Source: Candidatus Merdenecus merdavium
GTDB taxonomy: Bacteria; Bacillota; Clostridia; Lachnospirales; Lachnospiraceae
NCBI GenBank assembly: GCA_018715425.1
Contig: DVLR01000248.1
Coordinates: 1 to 7,423, forward strand
Direction of reading: 5' to 3'
DNA length: 7,423 bases
Both the position numbers and the translations under genes were made by a program. Numbering within the stretch: position 1 is the first letter of the stretch; every line of letters starts with the position of its first letter. Under the pieces are notes generated by a model that made no database searches, was not told where the DNA came from, and saw nothing but the letters and a program-made list of their open reading frames with translations. Of the stretch, positions 1-5,712 are shown piece after piece.

Positions 1-1
1 T

Positions 2-400
2 AAAAGCAAAATATTATTTTCTATATGGGATGCAGAAGAAAAAAGAGTCATCGGTCATATCCAGCTTGTTGAGATCGATTTGGTTCAAAAAAGTGCAAGA
101 ATTAGAAGAGTTTTAATTGGAGAAAAGACCATGAGAAATCAAGGCGTGGGATACCAGGTTATGAAAGGGATTCTGGATCGTTGTTTCTTTGAATGGGATT
201 TAAACTTAGTTACTCTTCATGTATTTGCATATAATAAAAATGCCATTGCCTGCTATAAAAAAGCTGGATTTATCATTGATCCAGATGGAGAAGAAACAAG
301 AATTTATAAGGGGAAAGAGTATCCTTTACTAGCAATGTTTATAACAAGAGAGAGGTTTTATCATGGAAATCGTAACCGAGGCAATCAAGGAGAAGACTAG
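2..400 (+). CDS. GNAT-family N-acetyltransferase, C-terminal part (5' end outside window)
   Basis: The frame is open from the left edge to TAG, giving 132 visible residues. GNAT enzymes are usually about 170-180 residues, so roughly 40-50 N-terminal residues are missing. The visible part has the GNAT core: a beta strand ending in V-I-G-H-I, then R-I-R-R-V-L-I-G leading into the acetyl-CoA pyrophosphate loop R-N-Q-G-V-G (visible residues 45-50), and the motif B segment N-x-N-A-I-x-C-Y-x-K-x-G-F (78-90). It should transfer an acetyl group from acetyl-CoA to an amine in the cytoplasm. The substrate cannot be read from sequence; ribosomal-protein or small-molecule acetylation are both possible. 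A TTG at position 80 is not the start, because the conserved fold continues upstream of it. The last 12 codons overlap the next gene in a different frame, which implies co-transcription and probably translational coupling. Confidence 0.9.
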   Translation, partial: KSKILFSIWDAEEKRVIGHIQLVEIDLVQKSARIRRVLIGEKTMRNQGVGYQVMKGILDRCFFEWDLNLVTLHVFAYNKNAIACYKKAGFIIDPDGEETRIYKGKEYPLLAMFITRERFYHGNRNRGNQGED

Positions 401-3400
401 TAGTTTAACGTATTCTAAAGGTGTACAGCTTCATAAATCAAATAAAGTATTTGGGATTAGAGAATATGTGGACGGAGATATTTTTCATATCAGTGCAGAG
501 ATAGAACGAAGATATTCTGCCTCATACCATGTAGTACTGGAATATCAAATGGAAGAGGAAGAAATTATAGATTATCAATGTGAATGCTCTGATTATTGGA
601 GTTCAGGAAAGATGTGTGTACACTGTGTGGCAGTAGCTTTAGAGTTTGCGAAGGAAAAAGAAGATCATAAAGCCGCTCTAGAAGAGTTCTTAAAAGCAGC
701 TAGAAAAACATCATCTCAAGGAGAAAAAAACTTTCAAAGACCCATTACATCACTGGAACTTTCAGATTTAATCTATGAATATTCCATGAAAGATCGGGCC
801 AAGTTCTTACAACCTAAAATTACAGGGCTTGTGGAATTAGAACCAACGCTCCATAGGAAGAATGGTATCTATACCATGGATGTTCGAGTGGGAATATCTA
901 CAAAATATGTGGTAAAAGACCTTCATAGTTTCATAAGATCCATTCATCATCAAGAAAAGGTGGATTACGGTAAAAAATTAGGATTCGTTCATCAATGGAG
1001 TGCATTTACGAAAGAATCAAGAGAATTAATCCAATACCTAGAAAAATACTTAAAAGAATATGAACATTATAAATTTAAATCAACCTTGTATTATCAATAT
1101 GTTCCAAGCATTCGAGCTTTAGAATTAACAGATGAAGCTGTGGGAGACTTTTTAAACCTAATGATAGGGAAATGGTTTCGTTTAGAATGGGGATACGAAG
1201 GCATTCACCGTTACTTTGTCATCGAAGGAAATCCAGAAATATCAGTAAAACTACAAAGATTATCATCGAGAAACGGTTATGAGTTATTGCTTCCACCAAT
1301 AACAATATTAGGTGATATTACTAGATTATACTTAAAAAAGGGTGATATGATATATCAATGTGATGAAGAATATAGTCATGGGATGGAACGTATCTTCCGT
1401 TTAGGAGATGAGAAGAATATTACTAGATATTTTATTGATGAAAAGGATATGGGAGCTTTTTGCAGCACCATTCTTCCTGTGTTGGAACAATACACCAATC
1501 TAGAGGTAGAAGGGGATGTTAGTGTATATCTTCCTAAGGAGGCAGAGCTGAAGATCTATTTGGATAATCCTTTTGGATATATTGTAGCAAAAATAGAAGC
1601 GGTGTATGATGAACAAAGGTTTAATGTGCTAGATCCTATTGGAATGGGAGATATTATTCGAGATATAAACAAAGAGCAGGAAGTACTAGCGGTGGCGAAA
1701 CCGTATTTCGAAGGAGAAACGGAAGATCAAGAGCTTTATTTGTTAGAGGAAAGAGAAGACGATGTTTATAAACTTTTAACTAAGGGTGTTCATGATCTTA
1801 GTCGTATGGGAGATGTTTTTATATCAGAGACCTTGAGGCGTTTAAGGGTACTTGCCGCTCCGAAAGTGAATATTGGTGTATCTATAACTGGAGATCTTTT
1901 AAATCTATCCATGGATGCAGGTCATTTATCACAAGAAGAATTAGAAGACTTTTTGAGCAGTTATCGAAAAAGGAAGAAGTATTTTCGGTTGAAAAATGGT
2001 GACTTTATGGAATTTGAAGACAGTTCTATTTCCGCTGTTTCAGAATTAGTAGAAGGTTTGGAACTTGGGCACAAAGATTTACAAAGTGGAGAAATACAAG
2101 TTCCTTCTTATCGTGCCTTTTACATTGATCAAGTATTAAAAGGTGATGGAGAGAATGTAGAGGTGTTAAGGGATTCCTCCTATAAGCAAATGATCAGAAC
2201 CATGAAATCTGTGGAGGATAGTGATTATGAGGTACCTAAAACATTAAGGAAAGTATTAAGAGGTTACCAAAGAATTGGATTTCGCTGGTTATGTAGTTTA
2301 GACTCCATGGGCTTTGGAGGGATTTTAGCAGATGATATGGGGCTTGGTAAAACCCTTCAAGTTATCGCTTATTTATTCTATCAAAAACAAATATCCACAG
2401 AACAAAAAACTAGTCTTATTGTCTGCCCATCATCGCTGGTGTATAATTGGCTAAGTGAAATAGAAAGGTTTGCACCTAAGTTATCAGTTCTTATGATTAC
2501 GGGAACATCAGATGAAAGAGAGCAGCTTTTAAAGACGTATAACAAGTATGATGTATTGATTACATCCTATGATTTACTTAGAAGAGATATTGGTTTTTAT
2601 GAAAAAAAGGAGTTTTATGCTCAGATTATTGATGAGGCACAATATATTAAAAATCACAGTACACAAATAGCAAAAGCGATTAAGAAAGTTAGATCTAAAA
2701 GACGGTTTGCTCTTACAGGAACTCCAATTGAAAATCGATTAAGTGAATTATGGAGTATTTTTGACTATTTAATGAAGGGATTTTTAGGCTCTTACAAAAG
2801 CTTCAAAACAAAGTATGAAACCCCTATTATCTCTACCAAAGATGATGTAACGATTAAAAGGCTTCAAAGAATCATCAAACCTTTTATTCTTAGAAGAATT
2901 AAGGCAGATGTGTTAAAAGAATTGCCAGAGAAAGAAGAGACGATTATATACTCTAAACTAGAAGGAGAACAACTGGCACTTTATCAGGCAAATGTCCAAA
3001 GAGTCATGCAACAATTAGCTAGCCGAAGCAAGGAGGAGTTTTCCAGAGGAAAGCTGCAAGTTTTAGCCGAATTAACGAAATTACGACAGATTTGTTGTGC
3101 TCCTGCAATGGTATATGATAACTATGGTGGAGGTTCTGCTAAAATTGATACTTGTATGGAATTAATAAGAAATGCAATAGAAGGAGGGCACAAGATCTTA
3201 TTGTTTTCTCAATTTACAAGTTTATTTTTATTATTGGAACAGGAGCTTAAGAAAGAGAAAATAGATTATTATAAATTAATAGGCTCTACACCAAAAGAAG
3301 AAAGAACGAGGCTAGTAAATGAGTTTAATGAAAATGACATTCCAATCTTTTTGATTTCTTTAAAAGCGGGAGGAACGGGTTTGAATCTTACTGGTGCAAC

Positions 3401-3647
3401 CATTGTCATCCATTTTGACCCATGGTGGAATGTGGCGGCTCAAAATCAAGCTACGGATAGAGCACATCGAATCGGACAAAAAAATAGCGTTACAGTATTT
3501 AAGCTGATAGCCAAAAATACCATTGAAGAAAAAATCCTAAAGATGCAAGAAGCTAAAAAAGATTTATCTGATCAAATCATTACTGGAGACGGTGTTTCGG
3601 TTACCCATCTTACTAAAGAAGATTTTATGGGAATCTTGGAGCCATAA
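363..3647 (+). CDS. SWIM zinc-finger SNF2-family ATPase (Swi2/Snf2 helicase-like)
   Basis: A 1094-residue superfamily 2 nucleic-acid-dependent ATPase. The SWIM zinc finger has ligands C73-x-C75-x9-C85-x-H87. Residues about 100-610 form a long region that I take to be the bacterial SNF2-associated domain. The ATPase core follows: Q-like motif L-R-G-Y-Q (632-636), Walker A D-M-G-L-G-K-T (658-664, K663), motif Ia C-P-S-S-L (688-692), Walker B D757-E-A-Q, motif III L-T-G-T-P (784-788), the second RecA lobe from about 944, motif V G-G-T-G-L-N (1003-1008) and motif VI Q1029 to R1036. All catalytic motifs are intact. Such proteins translocate on double-stranded nucleic acid and remodel bound proteins rather than unwinding strands; the role of the bacterial SWIM-SNF2 group is poorly defined. 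The ATG start follows an AGAGAGG ribosome binding site about 8 nt upstream and lies inside the GNAT gene. The MGMT-like gene begins 10 bp after the stop. Confidence 0.97.
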   Translation: MEIVTEAIKEKTSSLTYSKGVQLHKSNKVFGIREYVDGDIFHISAEIERRYSASYHVVLEYQMEEEEIIDYQCECSDYWSSGKMCVHCVAVALEFAKEKEDHKAALEEFLKAARKTSSQGEKNFQRPITSLELSDLIYEYSMKDRAKFLQPKITGLVELEPTLHRKNGIYTMDVRVGISTKYVVKDLHSFIRSIHHQEKVDYGKKLGFVHQWSAFTKESRELIQYLEKYLKEYEHYKFKSTLYYQYVPSIRALELTDEAVGDFLNLMIGKWFRLEWGYEGIHRYFVIEGNPEISVKLQRLSSRNGYELLLPPITILGDITRLYLKKGDMIYQCDEEYSHGMERIFRLGDEKNITRYFIDEKDMGAFCSTILPVLEQYTNLEVEGDVSVYLPKEAELKIYLDNPFGYIVAKIEAVYDEQRFNVLDPIGMGDIIRDINKEQEVLAVAKPYFEGETEDQELYLLEEREDDVYKLLTKGVHDLSRMGDVFISETLRRLRVLAAPKVNIGVSITGDLLNLSMDAGHLSQEELEDFLSSYRKRKKYFRLKNGDFMEFEDSSISAVSELVEGLELGHKDLQSGEIQVPSYRAFYIDQVLKGDGENVEVLRDSSYKQMIRTMKSVEDSDYEVPKTLRKVLRGYQRIGFRWLCSLDSMGFGGILADDMGLGKTLQVIAYLFYQKQISTEQKTSLIVCPSSLVYNWLSEIERFAPKLSVLMITGTSDEREQLLKTYNKYDVLITSYDLLRRDIGFYEKKEFYAQIIDEAQYIKNHSTQIAKAIKKVRSKRRFALTGTPIENRLSELWSIFDYLMKGFLGSYKSFKTKYETPIISTKDDVTIKRLQRIIKPFILRRIKADVLKELPEKEETIIYSKLEGEQLALYQANVQRVMQQLASRSKEEFSRGKLQVLAELTKLRQICCAPAMVYDNYGGGSAKIDTCMELIRNAIEGGHKILLFSQFTSLFLLLEQELKKEKIDYYKLIGSTPKEERTRLVNEFNENDIPIFLISLKAGGTGLNLTGATIVIHFDPWWNVAAQNQATDRAHRIGQKNSVTVFKLIAKNTIEEKILKMQEAKKDLSDQIITGDGVSVTHLTKEDFMGILEP

Positions 3648-3657
3648 GGAGTAAAAC

Positions 3658-4011
3658 ATGGATTTTTATAAGAGAGTTGCCCTTGTATGCAAAAGTATTC
3701 CAAAGGGAAAAGTTGCTAGTTATGGTCAAATTGCTTTACTATGTGGAAAACCAAAGAATGCTAGACAAGTAGGCTATGCCCTAGGGAAAAAGTTAGACCA
3801 TGATGTTCCTGCTTATCAGGTTGTCAATGGGCAAGGTTATTTAAGCGGAGCTGGCGCCTTTGATACCGCTTTAAGTCAGAAGAAACAGCTCAGAAAAGAC
3901 GGAGTTGTAGTAAGTCGAGAGAATAGAGTAGATTTAAAGAAATTTGGTTGGTATAGTACTTTTGATGAGGCTGAGGAATTTAGAAATATCTTTGAACAAG
4001 AAGGGATATAG
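3658..4011 (+). CDS. MGMT-fold alkyltransferase-like protein lacking the acceptor cysteine
   Basis: A 117-residue protein matching the DNA-binding domain of O6-alkylguanine-DNA alkyltransferase. Family marks: F-Y-K-R-V near the N-terminus, V-A-S-Y-G-Q-I-A (19-26) with the conserved Tyr22, N-A-R-Q-V-G-Y-A-L (34-42) with the likely base-flipping Arg36, and a C-terminal V-D-L-x-x-F-x-W. The active site, normally P-C-H-R-V, reads P51-A52-Y53-Q54-V55-V56-N57, so the acceptor Cys and the His and Arg after it are all replaced. It should not transfer alkyl groups. By analogy with ATL proteins (for example E. coli YbaZ, with P-W-H-R-V), it may bind alkylated guanine and flag it for another pathway. 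Its AAGGAG ribosome binding site overlaps the SNF2 stop codon, so the two genes are almost certainly co-transcribed and coupled. I saw no terminator before the flavodoxin promoter. Confidence 0.92.
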   Translation: MDFYKRVALVCKSIPKGKVASYGQIALLCGKPKNARQVGYALGKKLDHDVPAYQVVNGQGYLSGAGAFDTALSQKKQLRKDGVVVSRENRVDLKKFGWYSTFDEAEEFRNIFEQEGI

Positions 4012-4071
4012 AGAAAAATAGTAAGAAAAAGGATGGGTTATTGAGAAAAGAAATCATTACTTTCTAAACGA

Positions 4072-4100
4072 TTGACACCTTATTTTTGTGGTGCTATTAT
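4072..4100 (+). promoter_or_regulatory. Sigma-A-type promoter of the flavodoxin gene
   Basis: TTGACA (4072-4077) is a perfect -35 box. It is followed by a 17-bp spacer and TATTAT (4095-4100), with a TGC just before it forming an extended -10 (TGnTATTAT). Transcription should start near 4106-4108. It lies 60 bp after the MGMT-like gene and about 100 bp before the flavodoxin start, giving a 5' leader of about 95 nt. Confidence 0.88.
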
Positions 4101-4107
4101 GTAGATG

Positions 4108-4123
4108 GTTAGCAACAACTAAC
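4108..4123. promoter_or_regulatory. Inverted repeat GTTAG-N6-CTAAC over the transcription start, probable operator
   Basis: A perfect 5-bp inverted repeat with a 6-bp spacer starts 8 bp downstream of the -10 box and covers the predicted start site. A repressor bound here would block initiation or promoter escape. The TTAG/CTAA arms resemble binding sites of DtxR/IdeR/MntR-type metal regulators (TTAGG-N-CCTAA pattern), and flavodoxin is a classic iron-limitation gene, so an iron-responsive repressor is a reasonable inference. The repeat is directly visible; the identity of the regulator is not. As RNA it could also form a weak 5-bp hairpin at the mRNA 5' end, which might act as a stabiliser instead. 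Confidence 0.5.
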
Positions 4124-4200
4124 AGCATAAGGACAGTACTTTGATACTATTATTATAAGGTGTCTGAGAAATCATAAGAAAAGTGATGGAGGTTATAAGA

Positions 4201-4623
4201 ATGAGCAAAGTAGCAGTTGTATATTGGAGCTCCACAGGTAATACAGAAGCCATGGCACAAAAGGTGGCTGAAGGAATAAAAGAAAATGGTGGAGAGGTCG
4301 ATTTGATTTATGTAACTGATTTTTCCAGTGATGATATGGATCACTACGATGCAGTTGCATTTGGATGCCCATCTATGGGAGCTGAAGAATTGGAAGATGG
4401 AGAATTTGAACCAGTATTTTCAGAGTGCAAAGAAAAGTTAAAGGATAAGAAAATTGCTCTTTTTGGTTCCTATGATTGGGGCGATGGAGAATGGATGCGT
4501 ACATGGGAGGAAACCTGTAGAAATGAAGGGGCAATACTTGTATGTGACAGCGTAATCTGTAATCTAGAACCTGATGATGAGGGCGAAGCAGCCTGCATAG
4601 CATTAGGAAAAGCAATATCTTAG
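4201..4623 (+). CDS. Short-chain flavodoxin
   Basis: A 140-residue FMN protein that carries one- or two-electron transfer in the cytoplasm and often replaces ferredoxin when iron is scarce. The FMN phosphate loop is S-S-T-G-N-T (10-15) after the first beta strand. The 50s loop is G-C-P-S-M-G (55-60), close to the Cys-x-x-M-G form of clostridial flavodoxins. The 90s loop is G-S-Y-D-W-G-D-G-x-W-M (89-99), with Tyr91 or Trp93 placed to stack on the flavin. The acidic composition is typical. The ATG at 4201 is chosen because GGAGG (4188-4192) sits 8 nt upstream; an in-frame GTG at 4183 lies upstream of that ribosome binding site and is unlikely. The gene has its own promoter, candidate operator and terminator, so it is probably monocistronic. 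Length matches the family (about 138-145). Confidence 0.95.
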   Translation: MSKVAVVYWSSTGNTEAMAQKVAEGIKENGGEVDLIYVTDFSSDDMDHYDAVAFGCPSMGAEELEDGEFEPVFSECKEKLKDKKIALFGSYDWGDGEWMRTWEETCRNEGAILVCDSVICNLEPDDEGEAACIALGKAIS

Positions 4624-4657
4624 AAAAAAGCGAATTATAGAGTGGAATTTATTTTAT

Positions 4658-4714
4658 CCGTTCTTACTATATGGAAATCTATTAATAGATGACTGTAGTA
4701 AGGGCGGTTTTTTT
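4658..4714 (+). terminator. Intrinsic terminator after flavodoxin
   Basis: Arms CCGTTCTTACTA (4658-4669) and TAGTAAGGGCGG (4696-4707) form a 12-bp stem with two G-U pairs, immediately followed by seven T residues (4708-4714). The 26-nt loop contains a perfect 14-bp palindrome (4677-4690) that could form a nested inner hairpin. It starts about 35 nt after the flavodoxin stop and has no matching T tract on the other strand. Confidence 0.9.
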
Positions 4715-4732
4715 AGGGTAGTCTTTTCATAA

Positions 4733-4755
4733 ATCACCTGCTATGCAGAGGTGAT
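4733..4755. repeat. 7-bp inverted repeat (hairpin) without T tract
   Basis: ATCACCT (4733-4739) pairs with AGGTGAT (4749-4755) around a 9-nt loop. An alternative inner pairing CTGC/GCAG (4738-4748) is also possible. Neither strand has a T run beside it, so it is not a standard intrinsic terminator. It could be a protein-binding site or a leftover of decayed sequence; its role is unknown. Confidence 0.4.
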
Positions 4756-4794
4756 CACAGTCAGCTTTAGCTTTTCCTCTATTCAACTTTAATC

Positions 4795-4823
4795 TTCTCA
4801 TTATTTACTGGGTATGGTATTAT
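4795..4823 (+). promoter_or_regulatory. Possible extended -10 promoter upstream of the phosphatase region
   Basis: TGGTATTAT (4815-4823) is an extended -10 element with the same TATTAT hexamer as the flavodoxin promoter. At 17-bp spacing the -35 would be TTCTCA (4795-4800), a poor match. Because a strong terminator lies upstream, the phosphatase gene needs a promoter in this interval, which makes this the best visible candidate. It would give a leader of about 255 nt. Confidence 0.4.
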
Positions 4824-4840
4824 AAGAATTGTAGAAAAGG

Positions 4841-4997
4841 ATGAAAGTTTCAGGGATACGGCGAAGTATATTTTGAGCCAGAGTCGAAGATCATCAGAAA
4901 CAAATTTAATGATTTTGGAAGTAAATTTCACTATGATTTTACTACGTTTGACGCCCTTGATTTACCACACTTTGCACCGTTTTGTCATTTTCGGTAG
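4841..4997 (+). pseudogene. Possible gene remnant, start-less protein-like frame
   Basis: From 4845 to the TAG at 4995-4997, one frame reads 50 residues with protein-like composition, containing G-Y-G-E-V-Y-F-E-P-E-S-K and later L-P-H-F-A-P-F. It has no usable start codon. An ATG at 4841 lies one frame away; removing a single A from the AAA after it would join it to this frame (M-K-F-Q-G-Y-G-E). The frame after the TAG is also partly open to the phosphatase start, with another stop at 5040-5044. This could be a decayed small gene, or simply a chance opening in T-rich noncoding DNA. I do not recognise a family. Confidence 0.2.
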
Positions 4998-5084
4998 ACG
5001 TGTAACCGTCTGGAGGAAAGTTACGAATTGTGCAAATCATGGTAAAACACGGCATATAAGAGCATTGCGAAAGGAAAAATGATT

Positions 5085-5588
5085 ATGATTAAAGTTCTAT
5101 TTGTTTGCCATGGCAATATTTGCAGATCACTTATGGCAGAATTTGTTTTTAGAGATATGGTGCAAAAAGAAGGATTAGGCCATTCTTTTCATATCGCTTC
5201 TTCTGCTACTAGTAGAGAAGAAATTGGAAATGGAGTTCATCAAGGAACGAAAAAGAAATTAAAAGAAGTGGGGATTAGCACAGAGGGAAAGACTGCTGTA
5301 CAGTTAACTAAAAAAGATTATGAAGACTACGATTATATCATAGGAATGGAAGACTTTAACCTTCGGAATATGAAAAGGATCATAGGTGAAGATACTGAAG
5401 GAAAGGTTAGTAGATTACTAGATTTTACAGATAGCCCTAGGGATATTGACGATCCTTGGTATACAGGTAAGTTTGATCAAACTTACAAAGAAGTTTATGA
5501 AGGATGTCAAGGACTTTTAGAATATATTAAAAGGAATCATAGGGAACAGCTTGATTCAGATTTTCCAATCCAAGATATAAAAGAATAG
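5085..5588 (+). CDS. Low-molecular-weight protein tyrosine phosphatase
   Basis: A 167-residue cytoplasmic phosphatase of the LMW-PTP fold. The N-terminal P-loop V-C-H-G-N-I-C-R-S (7-15) gives nucleophile Cys8, Arg14 and the family's second cysteine Cys13. The general acid is Asp123 in I-D-D-P-W-Y-T-G (121-128), followed by the usual helix F-D-x-T-Y-x-x-V-Y-E-G-C. The residue after the signature Ser is Leu16, where many members have Pro. Relatives remove phosphate from tyrosines, often on proteins phosphorylated by BY-kinases; no kinase is in this window. The related arsenate reductases are less likely because the DP general-acid loop is kept and no distal resolving-cysteine pair is apparent. 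I prefer the ATG at 5085 over the in-frame ATG at 5079, since AAGGA (5071-5075) is 9 nt from the former and only 3 nt from the latter. Confidence 0.93.
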   Translation: MIKVLFVCHGNICRSLMAEFVFRDMVQKEGLGHSFHIASSATSREEIGNGVHQGTKKKLKEVGISTEGKTAVQLTKKDYEDYDYIIGMEDFNLRNMKRIIGEDTEGKVSRLLDFTDSPRDIDDPWYTGKFDQTYKEVYEGCQGLLEYIKRNHREQLDSDFPIQDIKE

Positions 5589-5603
5589 AAAAAGGGATAG
5601 ACT

Positions 5604-5633
5604 ATGAAAAACCAAAAAAACATGGTAAGATGA
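5604..5633 (+). other. Nine-codon ORF with a ribosome binding site, possible leader peptide
   Basis: ATG at 5604 begins a nine-residue Lys/Asn-rich peptide (M-K-N-Q-K-N-M-V-R) ending in TGA. AAGGG (5592-5596) lies about 7 nt upstream. It sits between the phosphatase and the LacI regulator. There is no clear attenuator after it: only a weak GCGG/CCGC pairing (5646-5674). It may be a leader, a degraded gene start, or chance in a purine-rich spacer. Confidence 0.2.
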
Positions 5634-5712
5634 TAGTTAATAGAAGCGGTAAATAAATTCACGTAGAAAGCCGCAGAAAAGAGAGTACTGCAAAGGGATT
5701 GGGGATTTTGGA

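Larger units (their letters stand above)
4624..5084. other. Long gap without a confident gene (flavodoxin to phosphatase)
   Basis: This 461-bp stretch holds the flavodoxin terminator (4658-4714), a hairpin (4733-4755), a weak extended -10 promoter (4795-4823) and a start-less protein-like frame (4845-4997). No intact gene with a convincing ribosome binding site was found on either strand. A 69-codon frame from a TTG at 4873 to 5082 has no ribosome binding site and an unnatural composition, and I do not call it. Confidence 0.6.

Noticed and set aside
80..400. TTG at 80 as the start of the acetyltransferase
   Set aside because: The same frame is open to the left edge and carries GNAT-core strand sequence upstream, so the gene is cut by the window edge.
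4049..4065. Possible terminator after the MGMT-like gene (AGAAA-N7-TTTCT)
   Set aside because: Stem is only 5 weak A-T-rich pairs and is not followed by a T tract.
4142..4156. Possible Fur box (TGATACTATTATTAT) in the flavodoxin leader
   Set aside because: Only about 8 of 14 positions match the TGATAAT-N-ATTATCA consensus, the expected level of chance in AT-rich DNA.
4153..4344. Minus-strand frame over the flavodoxin promoter and gene start
   Set aside because: Antisense to a well-supported gene, Cys/His/Ile-rich low-quality composition, no ribosome binding site.
4873..5082. 69-codon frame starting at TTG and ending in an ATGA overlap with an ATG at 5079
   Set aside because: No ribosome binding site before the TTG, composition unlike a real protein, and the phosphatase most likely starts at 5085, so the ATGA overlap is probably coincidental.
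5646..5674. GCGG/CCGC hairpin between the phosphatase and the LacI gene as a terminator or attenuator
   Set aside because: Four base pairs with a 21-nt loop and no T tract.
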